From a virus, in IMG/VR virus record IMGVR_UViG_3300023278_003531, positions 62,001 through 126,000 of that record: a stretch of 64,000 bases of DNA; one strand, given 5' to 3'. The position numbers and the translations under genes are program-made. Under the pieces are notes generated by a model. That model made no database searches, had not been told where the DNA came from, and was given only the letters and a program-made list of their open reading frames with translations. This document shows, in pieces, positions 20,029 through 27,163 of the stretch. The first letter of the stretch is position 1, and each line of letters begins with the position of its first letter.

Positions 20029-20325
20029 CTACTCGTATACCACTGTTAGGTTCATCGGGGCACTCAAGACAATGGTTAGTCCGCTATCTAATCTAACATC
20101 AAACAGAAACGGGTTCCTAAGAGCGGCTGTATCCGTTAAAGTAATTAACGCAAAGACATCACCAGACGCTGCTCCATTATTATAAATTGTAACAGTTCCG
20201 GGTGCGGGATCACCTGGTATAATGGAATGAAGCCATGCAGTATTACCAGTGGCTCTTAGTATATTAGTACCTGAGGTCAATCGTGCCCATTTCCTACCTT
20301 CCCTGTAGAGTGGATTATCTGTCAT
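20029..20325 (-). CDS. Small beta-sandwich paralogue 1 of tandem triplet
   Basis: This is the first transcribed member of the triplet, 98 residues. It keeps KWARL, NILRATGNTAWLHSI, TVTIYNNGAASGD and GLTIVLSAPMNLTVVYE. The NNGAASGD loop is identical to that of paralogue 3, so copies 1 and 3 look closer to each other than to the middle copy. It lies directly after the HNH endonuclease gene, which seems to have been inserted between it and the capsid gene. Confidence 0.75.
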   Translation of the reverse strand: MTDNPLYREGRKWARLTSGTNILRATGNTAWLHSIIPGDPAPGTVTIYNNGAASGDVFALITLTDTAALRNPFLFDVRLDSGLTIVLSAPMNLTVVYE

Positions 20326-20342
20326 TTATCTTTTCCTTGTTG

Positions 20343-20855
20343 TTAAATTTCAGACATAAATTCTTCTGCGGTCTTAGTGTGTTTCCTAAGATTACAACTA
20401 GGACACGCAAGGCATAAATTAGACCAAGTGTGCTTACCTCCCCTAGAAAGGGGCAGTTTGTGATCTAAATGAGAATTTTCTTCAATAGAAACACTGCAAT
20501 AAAAACACATCTTATCTTGTACACACGAGAGTAGTTCTATCATGCCACTAAAAATAAATCCTAAATTATTATCCTTAAGTGCTCGTCTTTTTTGGGCATA
20601 TTCTCTAAATTTAAGTTTATTAGATTTCTGATATTCAGATTGTTTTGATGGATATTTATCCCTATAAGATTCACTATATTCTCTGTGCATTATTTTCTTT
20701 CTCTCTATGTTGCACTTATAATACTTATTATTTCTAAGTTTATCTATCTCCGATACACACTCTTTACACTGAGATTTAAATCCATTTTTAGAAGAACTAT
20801 TTTTATAGAATTCATTCTTTCTCTTTAGCACCTTGCATGTACTACATATTTTCAT
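20343..20855 (-). CDS. HNH homing-type endonuclease
   Basis: The 170-residue protein begins with a zinc knuckle (CSTCKVLKRKNEF...CKEC) and has a Lys/Tyr-rich helical linker. The C-terminal HNH module follows, with CFYC, LDHKLPLSRGGKH, CLACPSCNLRKHTKT (residues about 115-165). All HNH residues appear intact. It sits alone between the major capsid gene and the tandem paralogues, is AT-rich compared with its neighbours, and has a strongly folded 5' leader. This is typical of a free-standing homing endonuclease that invaded an intergenic site. Confidence 0.88.
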   Translation of the reverse strand: MKICSTCKVLKRKNEFYKNSSSKNGFKSQCKECVSEIDKLRNNKYYKCNIERKKIMHREYSESYRDKYPSKQSEYQKSNKLKFREYAQKRRALKDNNLGFIFSGMIELLSCVQDKMCFYCSVSIEENSHLDHKLPLSRGGKHTWSNLCLACPSCNLRKHTKTAEEFMSEI

Positions 20856-20868
20856 AAATACCTCTTGT

Positions 20869-20945
20869 AGCTAGAACGTAGGGACAGTTAGCGGGGAGAC
20901 TAACCTTTTTTAGATGCCTAGGCTATAGGAACCCACGCTCTAGCT
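20869..20945 (-). ncRNA. Structured leader RNA before the HNH gene
   Basis: On the minus strand, AGCTAGAGCGTGGG (20932-20945) pairs with CCCTACGTTCTAGCT (20869-20883), giving about 14 base pairs with one bulge and one G-U. Inside are two smaller hairpins: CCTA/TAGG (20917-20929) and GTTAG/CTAAC (20887-20904). The ribosome binding site AAGAGG lies just after the closing stem. It may control HNH translation, as hairpins do for T4 homing genes, or be an independent RNA. A TAATAT sequence lies just upstream of its 5' end. Confidence 0.5.
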
Positions 20946-21034
20946 TTTAATATTATGGGACCTAAAAAACCTACAAGAGCATTGTTTATCTAATCCCTAC
21001 CTACCGCGGGTCCCCTTATTACTTGCTCCCAAAA

Positions 21035-21058
21035 GGAGAAAGACGCTTACGCGCCTCC
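21035..21058 (-). terminator. Post-capsid hairpin with GUAA tetraloop
   Basis: Just after the major capsid stop, the minus strand folds as GGAG...CTCC enclosing GGCGC-GTAA-GCGTC, a five-pair stem with a GNRA-type loop. No U run follows directly; the first run of T is 60-70 bases downstream. It may stabilise the 3' end of the abundant capsid mRNA. The remainder of 20946-21081 shows no gene. Confidence 0.4.
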
Positions 21059-21081
21059 CCCCTAAGGGATTAACGCGATGA

Positions 21082-22149
21082 TTAACTTCGGTCAATAACA
21101 CCAAGCTGGGTCATTCGAGAGTCGAGAAGGGCGAACCCTACCTCTTCCCATCCGAAGAATCCCTGCTTCTGCTGTCGAAGCAAGCTCGGGTCATCGTGCG
21201 CCTCGAACTCCTTTCGTACAGGCATAACAAGCGAATCATTAACGGAGAGATCAAATCCATAGACCTGGGTCTCACCTGCAGTGGTAACGTTTCCGTTAGC
21301 ATCCACGGTGTTAATGTTCGTTGGGGTGTAATCATTGAAGTCGCCGGAACCATCTACCTGGAAGATACCATAAGAAGCGCCGTTCTGGTTGATGTTGAAT
21401 CGACCAGTAGCACCAAGCTGGAATACCTCATGTAGATTTACGTTCCAGATTCGACCCATACCAGCAGCCGTGAAAATCTCTCGGCGGGTGATCGGATCAA
21501 CCTGAGTATCGGTCCACTCACGAATGTCAGCGGCGTCCTCAGGGGAAATGTATAGGTCAGTAAGGGAGCGTCGAACTCTCTTCATTCCTACCATCATCAG
21601 GTTCAGGAGCTCCTTCGAGAGGAACTTCTCACCGGTAGATCCGGAGGGAACCTGGAAAACAGGAGCATTGCGAGCGCCAAGGAGACCCTGGCCTGCGAAG
21701 TCAGTAGTAGCACCGGGGACAATTACTCGCCATCCGGACTCCTCTTCGTAGTCTGCAATAGATCGTGCTGCGTTTCGAGCTGCTCGCTCGGGGATATCAA
21801 TGCGTGAGTCGCGTGCGTAGGTTACCTTCCAATCCGCAGATACTGCGATGGAGAAAGTAGGTACGTACACTTCCTCACCAACACCCTCAACGAAGTTCTG
21901 TGCGATATATCCGAGTCCCGGAAGTACGAATACCGGAACGTCGAAGTCGTCAGCAACTGGATATACAGCCTGTGCGCCTGGCGCCAATCGCTCAACAGCA
22001 AAGAGCTGTCGCATGATGGACGCGTCTCGAATCTCCTGGAGAATCGGGACAGTAAGAGCCTGCGCAAAGGCTTTGTATGCTTCAACACCCTCGGGAGTGT
22101 CGATAGCTGCAGTTGCTTGGAACATTTCCTGTAGCTTTGTTCTATCCAT
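21082..22149 (-). CDS. Major capsid protein, HK97-fold type
   Basis: The 355-residue protein lies between decoration/scaffold genes and the neck genes. It has a helical N-terminal arm, DVPVFVLPGLGYIAQNFVEG and VGEEVYVPTFSIAVSADWKV typical of the E-loop/P-domain region of capsid proteins, a long spine helix (DIPERAARNAARSIADYEEE), and a C-terminal QGFFGWEEVGFALLDSRMTQ ending of the kind found in large-phage capsid proteins. The start has AAAGGAGG eight bases before ATG, the strongest ribosome binding site seen here. The frame is intact, so the adjacent HNH is not intron-borne within it. Confidence 0.85.
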   Translation of the reverse strand: MDRTKLQEMFQATAAIDTPEGVEAYKAFAQALTVPILQEIRDASIMRQLFAVERLAPGAQAVYPVADDFDVPVFVLPGLGYIAQNFVEGVGEEVYVPTFSIAVSADWKVTYARDSRIDIPERAARNAARSIADYEEESGWRVIVPGATTDFAGQGLLGARNAPVFQVPSGSTGEKFLSKELLNLMMVGMKRVRRSLTDLYISPEDAADIREWTDTQVDPITRREIFTAAGMGRIWNVNLHEVFQLGATGRFNINQNGASYGIFQVDGSGDFNDYTPTNINTVDANGNVTTAGETQVYGFDLSVNDSLVMPVRKEFEAHDDPSLLRQQKQGFFGWEEVGFALLDSRMTQLGVIDRS

Positions 22150-22168
22150 GATAGAAACCTCCTTTGGG

Positions 22169-22675
22169 TTAGATTAGTAGTTTAATCCTGAGAGACGATC
22201 CTGCCGCTACAGCAGTCGCATCCAGGGTATTTTGGGCAACAGCAACAACGTTCTGCGTGGCAATGTTAATGCCATTCTTTGAATCAAAATCGACGGCGTC
22301 GCCATCGTCGGCAGGAATAACCCTACCAGCCTCGGTAACACCTAAAAGGTCACCGAACGCGTAAGTTGCTGATGTATCATAAAAAGTAGTATCATACAGA
22401 CCAAGGTGAGCGACGGCAACCGGATCACCGGTAAACGCGTCAGAACTGCCCAGATCACCAGGGAGTCGAAAACCCGTGGGGTGAGCCGAAGACTCAGCCT
22501 TCACGTTCTGCATGAGGAAACCATAAGGGTACGTATCGCTACCACTAACCACCATTACTTTTTCACTGGCGGATAGGGAAACAACAGCACCTGCGGTCGC
22601 AGTAGCATTTCCATTGGTCGAGTCGTGCACCAGGAACTGGTTCTGCGAAACTGGGTCGCGTGGAATGAATACCAT
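22169..22675 (-). CDS. Putative head decoration protein
   Basis: The 168-residue protein is Ala/Gly/Val/Ser-rich and all-beta in character (TATAGAVVSLSASEKVMVVS), with no Cys. A gene of this kind just upstream of the major capsid gene commonly encodes the capsid stabilising or decoration protein (gpD-like). The C terminus (ATAVAAGSSLRIKLLI) ends in a strand. Function is inferred from position and composition. Confidence 0.6.
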   Translation of the reverse strand: MVFIPRDPVSQNQFLVHDSTNGNATATAGAVVSLSASEKVMVVSGSDTYPYGFLMQNVKAESSAHPTGFRLPGDLGSSDAFTGDPVAVAHLGLYDTTFYDTSATYAFGDLLGVTEAGRVIPADDGDAVDFDSKNGINIATQNVVAVAQNTLDATAVAAGSSLRIKLLI

Positions 22676-22689
22676 GTTTCATTTCCTCC

Positions 22690-23571
22690 TTATTCGGATT
22701 TATTTTCGTTACGCGCTGCGTAACGATCCTCCCATGCTTGGGCAAGCTCATTCTTTAATGTGGGGTTAGCCACAATTTCCTGATCCACAGACTTGGCAAT
22801 TGCTTCGCCGAGAGAAAGCTTCTTAGAAGCAACTTCCTTAAGAGGCGCCTCTTCCTTCACAACTGCCTCTTCGGCATCAGCGTTCGCTTCCTCAGCAACT
22901 TCAGAAGCTGACGGGACTCGCCGCTCTCGGGTGACTTGCGCCATCTTCTGAGCAACATCGCGTACCATAGATACACACTTTTCGTCTTTCGGATCACAAC
23001 CAAGGCTTTCTGCGATAGAAGCAACTTCCTTCTCATCGAGTTCTGCCTCGGTATCTTCTCCTGCTTCTTCGGAAGAGGATGCGTACTTAGTCTTAAGAGC
23101 CACAAGTTCACTCTTGTACGCTTCAAAAGATTCGTCATCAAAACTTCGAACCTTAGCATACTGACGCTCGGCCTCGTCACCCTCAAGGGCAACACCTGCG
23201 TCTTCCAGGTCGGACATACGTCCGGCGGCAGTTTCCTCACGAGCGAGCGTCTCCAAAGCGGCCTCGGCCACCTCGGCTCGGCGAGATAGTGTTTCAATCT
23301 GCGCCTCAAGTTCAACGGTTCTCTCATTAGCTGCAACCTCTGCCTCAGATGGGGCAGTGGTGTCCAGCTGCGCAAGAGCTTCCTCGTACTCGGCAATCTT
23401 AGCGTCCTTCGCCTCAAGGGCCGCTCGTAGCTTCGCAAAAGTATCTCGTGCTTCAGTGAGAGCTTCCTCGGCTGCGGTTCGTGCGTGTGCCTCTTCGCGA
23501 GAAGATAGCACCTCATCGACCTTAGCCTGGACAGCATTGTTGAACTCTTCAGGAGTCATTTCCTTTGTCAT
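22690..23571 (-). CDS. Putative capsid scaffold protein
   Basis: This 293-residue protein is almost entirely charged coiled coil: residues 20-125 are Ala/Glu-rich heptads, followed by an acidic linker and a C-terminal helical, basic-to-neutral segment (KKLSLGEAIAKSVDQEIV). Acidic, helical, single-copy proteins just before decoration and capsid genes are the scaffolds of HK97-type phages; the C-terminal helix would bind the capsid protein. A single CDPKDEKC loop (near residues 190-197) is unusual for a scaffold. Confidence 0.7.
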   Translation of the reverse strand: MTKEMTPEEFNNAVQAKVDEVLSSREEAHARTAAEEALTEARDTFAKLRAALEAKDAKIAEYEEALAQLDTTAPSEAEVAANERTVELEAQIETLSRRAEVAEAALETLAREETAAGRMSDLEDAGVALEGDEAERQYAKVRSFDDESFEAYKSELVALKTKYASSSEEAGEDTEAELDEKEVASIAESLGCDPKDEKCVSMVRDVAQKMAQVTRERRVPSASEVAEEANADAEEAVVKEEAPLKEVASKKLSLGEAIAKSVDQEIVANPTLKNELAQAWEDRYAARNENKSE

Positions 23572-23738
23572 GGTCGCTCTTCCTCCTTTAATAGAGTTTA
23601 TATTGGCTTTGAAGTTTCGTCCCCCAACGTAACTTGTTATCTGCCGTGGCGTGCGCTTTGTGTCACGCTTCCTCTCATCTACTCCGTATCCTATTCCTTG
23701 GTTTTAATCCAGTAAACCAATTACTTAATACCTAATAC

Positions 23739-23812
23739 CTAGTGTCTTCGAAGACAATCTAGAAACCGTGTCAAACACGGCCTTGTGGTAACAGAGGCGC
23801 ACCCCTGTTACC
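23739..23812 (-). terminator. Three consecutive hairpins (terminator cluster)
   Basis: In minus-strand order: an 11-pair hairpin GGTAACAGGGG-TGCG-CCTCTGTTACC (23787-23812), then CCGTGT-TTG-ACACGG followed by TTT (23766-23780), then CTAG..TGTCT-TCGA-AGACA.CTAG (23739-23762). The middle one resembles a weak rho-independent terminator. The remaining 170 bases before the scaffold gene hold no ORF; they contain a TAATACC direct repeat and a GGTTT/AAACC stem, and a promoter there is possible but not evident. Confidence 0.55.
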
Positions 23813-23827
23813 GAATACTTGTGGTAA

Positions 23828-24352
23828 TTAACTAGGTAAATCCATTCCCAATAACTTAATAGAAATACTATCAGCGCTGGTTCCTGAAGAGAGAACTGTA
23901 GTAGTACTTCCAAACTTGAAACTGATCGATACAATATTGTTTGTTGCGTCAGTATAAGCCTGGTTAAGAATCAAAGTAGAATCTGCCACATTATTACCAT
24001 CGGTTCCACAGGCCACAAACTGTCCCCTGTAGGTCTTTTTAGCACCCGCAGAGCCGACCGACTCAAGGCCACCCGAAAAGTCCACCGCACTACCATCAAC
24101 AGGCAACTCCACACAATTAATACCATCAAAATCAGAGGTGCTGTCCATAAGTCTGTAATTAGATTTAGTGTCGTCTAGATTATACTGAGCGATGATAGAA
24201 CCTCTACCGGAACCCTCGGTTGCAATCTTCACTTCCTTACCCTTGACAACAAGTTTAAGCATGTCGTGGGCAGTGTATCCCGAAACCGTAACTTCGTTCG
24301 TCGAGGTCAAAGATCCCTCTGTACTAGCTAGAACTTCCCATTCTCCTACCAT
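23828..24352 (-). CDS. Unknown beta-rich structural protein
   Basis: The 174-residue protein is Ser/Thr/Gly/Asp-rich with repeated beta-strand patterns (LVVKGKEVKIATEGSGRGSI) and two Cys. No family is recognised. It is isolated between a terminator upstream and a hairpin cluster downstream and has AAAAGGAGG before its ATG, so it is probably made in large amounts as its own transcript. A decoration or head surface role would fit. Confidence 0.65.
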   Translation of the reverse strand: MVGEWEVLASTEGSLTSTNEVTVSGYTAHDMLKLVVKGKEVKIATEGSGRGSIIAQYNLDDTKSNYRLMDSTSDFDGINCVELPVDGSAVDFSGGLESVGSAGAKKTYRGQFVACGTDGNNVADSTLILNQAYTDATNNIVSISFKFGSTTTVLSSGTSADSISIKLLGMDLPS

Positions 24353-24401
24353 ACGTAATACCTCCTTTTAGTTTATTTTTTATTAAATAAACAAAGAAAG
24401 T

Positions 24402-24428
24402 AAAACGGCCCCTATAGGGTGGGGCCCG
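24402..24428 (-). terminator. Rho-independent terminator
   Basis: On the minus strand CGG-G-CCCC-ACCCTATA-GGGG-CCG forms a GC-rich stem with one bulged G and is followed immediately by TTTT and a T-rich tail (TTTTACTTTCTTTGTTT). It lies downstream of the 66-residue gene and before an 8-pair AT hairpin that precedes the next ribosome binding site. Confidence 0.7.
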
Positions 24429-24497
24429 GCCCTAATAAATATTACGACGCTCATAACTTCAAAGTGTGGTTATTTGAACTATTTAATAACTAAATGG

Positions 24498-24698
24498 TTA
24501 AGGTAACAGAACCGCTATACCACTAGTAACCACATCTACATACACACCACCAACAGGTACACCACTCGCAGTAGCATCGAGAGGACCATTAGCAGTTAAA
24601 AGACCGTTAAATGCAAGTGCTAATCCAAGTTTACCATCATCTCGGTACAGCTGTCCCACAGGGGTTACTGTAACGTTCTGCTGATCTGGCTTTGCCAT
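24498..24698 (-). CDS. Small hydrophobic beta protein
   Basis: The 66-residue protein is rich in Gly, Val, Ala and Leu (LGLALAFNGLLTANGPLD, GGVYVDVVTSGIAVLLP) without a clear membrane helix or signal sequence. The composition resembles small decoration proteins of the head module. It has AGGAGG before its ATG and is followed by a terminator. No family recognised. Confidence 0.65.
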   Translation of the reverse strand: MAKPDQQNVTVTPVGQLYRDDGKLGLALAFNGLLTANGPLDATASGVPVGGVYVDVVTSGIAVLLP

Positions 24699-24710
24699 AA
24701 CCTTCCTCCT

Positions 24711-25037
24711 TTATTCAGACTTTCTTGTAAAAATCAGCTGATCTTTTGTTATTTTAAATTCACCAATACTCGCTACAGCCTTCGATAAGAAGACAATAGT
24801 ATCTTGCCTATTAAGAAGCTCAACGGCTTGCTCAACGGCACGTTCCCGATCATCGCCGGCATCCACTATAGTAGGGCCAGATCCGACGAGTAAAAGAAAA
24901 CCAGAAGCTTTCTTGCGGTCAGCCATAGGATTTAACTCGTGAGCTTTCCTAAATGCGTCTATTTTGTGTCTGAATCTTTCGACAGAGTTGTCGGAAATTA
25001 CGGAAGAAGCGTCAATTGACTGGCTGCTAATTACGAA
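24711..25037 (-). CDS. -1 frame extension of the prohead protease candidate (71-residue ORF plus upstream open frame)
   Basis: An ATG-started 71-residue ORF occupies 24711-24926, but the same frame is open without a stop back to 25037, exactly where the A10 run at the end of the preceding gene lies. A -1 shift there joins 37 more residues (FVISSQSIDASSVISDNSVE and on) to MADRKKASGFLLLVGSG. The local ATG has no convincing ribosome binding site, unlike nearly every other gene here. I therefore read this as the C-terminal extension of a fusion of about 578 residues; separate initiation at 24926 remains possible. Confidence 0.65.
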   Translation of the reverse strand, partial: FVISSQSIDASSVISDNSVERFRHKIDAFRKAHELNPMADRKKASGFLLLVGSGPTIVDAGDDRERAVEQAVELLNRQDTIVFLSKAVASIGEFKITKDQLIFTRKSE

Positions 25038-26446
25038 TTTTTTTTTTCAGTCTCAATCACAAAATCCCTAAGAGAGTTTCGGAGAGACTGCGCCTCGTCA
25101 TGAAGTCGAACAATTTGATCTTGTCGTTCCGTTAGGGGCTCTACCGATGCGTCTACTTTATTAGTAACTGCGGGCAGAACAAGATCAGTGGTAAAACTAT
25201 TACCCGGTGTATTAGACAAGAATTCACGTACGGTCTTAGTAAATGCACCAGTGTCATCGGGGTTATTGGTCATAGAGTTTTTCTGATTTCGAAGACACTC
25301 GGGAGCTTTGGCGGTAGCACCAATAACAGGGCAGTGCTCCTCGAACAGAGCACAATAATGCTCCTGAATGACAGCACCTTCGGATTGATCTAGTGCGTTG
25401 TACTTGGTCAGTCTCTTCTTGAAACTTACACAGGTACCGTCAATATTGCTCCCCACATAACCTGGACCAGGAAGACCACCCCCACTCCAACGAGCGGCTA
25501 CTTCCTTATTAGGGCTAACCGTAAGTACTCTGCTGATTCCTCCGGTCTCCTCATCAAGCTCGAGATAAAGTTTAGGGGCATCTTCGTCCGTCTGAACTGT
25601 AGAAACCTCTACTAAATTATCTGCCATTTCGACCTCCTTGTCAACCTGGGTTTCCCCTGCGGTTTCAGAAAGTACTACTTTGTGTCCTCGGAGATTATCA
25701 ATCATTTCTAGATCCACAACCTGCTCTCCCTTCTCCATCTGCTCACGTCGAGCTGCTGTCTCCATGATGATAGAGTGGGGGTTTGCAGGATTCTTAACAA
25801 TACCCATCCCACTAAAGGTAATATGTCGAAGAACCCGCGCGACCTGTCGGACACCCATCTCCCTATGACCCGCCATTACCTTTACAAAACCACCTACCAG
25901 CTCATCAGGATCATACCCCAACGCCTGGGCCTCGTCACGTGTGATGATAGTATTGCCGATCTTAATGTCGAAGTCTTTAAAGAAACACTCCATGCTAACC
26001 TTCCACGCGCCTGCAGAAATTTCCTCTGCATACTCGGGGAAGCGCATCTTGTGGATAACACCTGCTACTGCAATGTCCATATCCACACCATCCAGATCCT
26101 GGGAAGCTTTTTCATAATCTGCCATAACTACCAGAGGATCAAACTGGCTACCATCCTTATACATATAAGCACATTCATAGATATGGCCGATGACCTTATC
26201 TTCCTCATGCTCGATATCAATGGCTTTATGCACTACAGTGTTGTGTGCCTTCATCATCTCTGATGGCAAGAAATGTGCACCATTCTTGTTAGTCCCTGCC
26301 GAGACCAGACAAGAGCGCATATATTGAAGATCCTGCTGCTTTTCATCAGGAAAAGCGAGCACGGCAGCTTTCTCCATCGCAGCCTTCTCTACCTCCTGCT
26401 CCACCTCAATGGGTGCATATACTCTAATCTTATTCTCTTCGACCAT
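25031..26446 (-). CDS. Putative prohead (capsid maturation) protease
   Basis: The 471-residue zero-frame product has an N-terminal domain (residues 35-240) with NKNGAHFLPSEMMKAHNTVV, a conserved His in AIDIEHEEDKVIGHI, and AGAWKVSMECFFKDFDI. The His and the Ser in VSMEC are plausible catalytic residues of the gp21/U9-like prohead proteases that release scaffold during head maturation. The C-terminal half holds four Cys (CVSFKK, YCALFEEHC, ECLRNQK) and an end helix. It sits between portal and capsid genes as expected. It ends KKNS right after an A10 run, where a shift to -1 would lengthen it by about 108 residues. Confidence 0.6.
   Translation of the reverse strand: MVEENKIRVYAPIEVEQEVEKAAMEKAAVLAFPDEKQQDLQYMRSCLVSAGTNKNGAHFLPSEMMKAHNTVVHKAIDIEHEEDKVIGHIYECAYMYKDGSQFDPLVVMADYEKASQDLDGVDMDIAVAGVIHKMRFPEYAEEISAGAWKVSMECFFKDFDIKIGNTIITRDEAQALGYDPDELVGGFVKVMAGHREMGVRQVARVLRHITFSGMGIVKNPANPHSIIMETAARREQMEKGEQVVDLEMIDNLRGHKVVLSETAGETQVDKEVEMADNLVEVSTVQTDEDAPKLYLELDEETGGISRVLTVSPNKEVAARWSGGGLPGPGYVGSNIDGTCVSFKKRLTKYNALDQSEGAVIQEHYCALFEEHCPVIGATAKAPECLRNQKNSMTNNPDDTGAFTKTVREFLSNTPGNSFTTDLVLPAVTNKVDASVEPLTERQDQIVRLHDEAQSLRNSLRDFVIETEKKNS
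25038..25047 (-). promoter_or_regulatory. A10 slippery run, probable -1 frameshift or slippage site
   Basis: On the minus strand the codons GAA AAA AAA AAT TCG TAA contain ten consecutive A. This offers an in-frame A-AAA-AAA heptamer for -1 ribosomal slippage, or polymerase slippage adding one A. Either event bypasses the TAA and enters the open frame that continues to 24711. I did not find an obvious stem-loop directly after it. Confidence 0.6.
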
Positions 26447-26626
26447 TTATTGTCCTCCCAACTCGGCTTCAGCTATTGCCGTGGCGGTATTCTCTTCTGA
26501 GTTTTCTTCGTCCTCTTTGAGAACCTTGTAAAGCTCATCTAACTTTTCTAAAGTCTGCTCACTTCTACGCTTAGTCTTTTGCTTAATCTCTGCTACTGTG
26601 GCTTCCATTGATTCTAGGTTTTGCAT
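26447..26626 (-). CDS. Small helical protein
   Basis: This is a 59-residue, Glu/Lys-rich coiled coil (EIKQKTKRRSEQTLEKLDEL) with an acidic C terminus. I chose the ATG at 26626 over the GTG at 26644 because the GTG overlaps the GGAGG that serves as ribosome binding site. Its position before the protease gene suggests a minor head or scaffold-like component. No family recognised. Confidence 0.65.
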   Translation of the reverse strand: MQNLESMEATVAEIKQKTKRRSEQTLEKLDELYKVLKEDEENSEENTATAIAEAELGGQ

Positions 26627-26644
26627 CGGATTTCTATCCTCCAC

Positions 26645-26887
26645 TTAGTCTGAATTCCGTTTAAAGACCTTTATCAAAAGATCTATTGAATCGTCCAGTT
26701 TGTGAGCGAGCTCTTCATAGCGTTCTTTGCTCTCGGTCACATCACTGATTCTCTCACGGTAGAGAGTTAGCAACTGATCTTGTAACTTATTTTTTTCTTG
26801 ATAAAGATAATAAATAACACTACATAGTCCGACTCCTATTAGAGCAAAAAGACCATGCGCCTTAAATATTTCATTTAAGAGATCCAT
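26645..26887 (-). CDS. Membrane-anchored coiled-coil protein
   Basis: The 80-residue protein has one N-terminal transmembrane segment (residues 12-30, LFALIGVGLCSVIYYLY) followed by a charged coiled coil (KNKLQDQLLTLYRERISDVT). This shape resembles hemolysin XhlA-type or Rz-like accessory lysis proteins and small phage membrane scaffolds. The location inside the head module argues against a canonical holin. GGAGGG precedes the ATG. Confidence 0.6.
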   Translation of the reverse strand: MDLLNEIFKAHGLFALIGVGLCSVIYYLYQEKNKLQDQLLTLYRERISDVTESKERYEELAHKLDDSIDLLIKVFKRNSD

Positions 26888-26905
26888 AAGACTTCTGCCC
26901 TCCTA

Positions 26906-27163
26906 TTATGCTTGTGATATTGGGGATTCCGGCGCGCAAAGGCCTAAGTTATTTAAAATAAATCCCTCAGGGCACTCAAGAGTGCCTACCGGTTCAGCCC
27001 CCTCCACATTAGTAATAGGGATACAAGAACCCGATTTCGGATCAAAGACTTCCTCAGGTCTACACTGCGGATGGAACTCCTGAGGATCAGTTATCTGACT
27101 TTTGTCAGACCATCCTCTTAGGATTTTCCCAAGTTGGCCGCGATGATCTGGCGAGCATGCCAC
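26906..27163 (-). CDS. Overlapping ORF carrying two cysteine modules (frameshift extension)
   Basis: The ORF is 85 residues from a GTG at 27163. Its first 46 bases overlap the end of the 780-residue gene in the -1 frame. It contains CRPEEVFDPKSGSC (C-x12-C) and CPEGFILNNLGLC, the same module as in the upstream protein. The GGGAAAA heptamer in the overlap would fuse residues 14-85 onto the upstream product, giving about 851 residues. An independent GTG start behind AGGAACATCTTTT is possible but weaker. Confidence 0.6.
   Translation of the reverse strand: MACSPDHRGQLGKILRGWSDKSQITDPQEFHPQCRPEEVFDPKSGSCIPITNVEGAEPVGTLECPEGFILNNLGLCAPESPISQA
27094..27130 (-). promoter_or_regulatory. Programmed -1 frameshift signal GGGAAAA with stem-loop
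   Basis: On the minus strand the zero frame reads TTG GGA AAA TCC TAA, so G-GGA-AAA is a canonical X-XXY-YYZ heptamer (27124-27130) two codons before the stop. Downstream is a perfect TCTGAC-AAAA-GTCAGA hairpin (27094-27109), optionally closed by GGAT/ATCC so that the spacer shrinks to about 8 bases. The -1 frame is exactly that of the overlapping cysteine-module ORF. Confidence 0.75.

Noticed and set aside
20856-21081. Group I intron carrying the HNH gene inside the capsid gene
   Set aside because: The capsid frame is complete to a normal C terminus, and no second exon or conserved intron core (P3/P7) is apparent.
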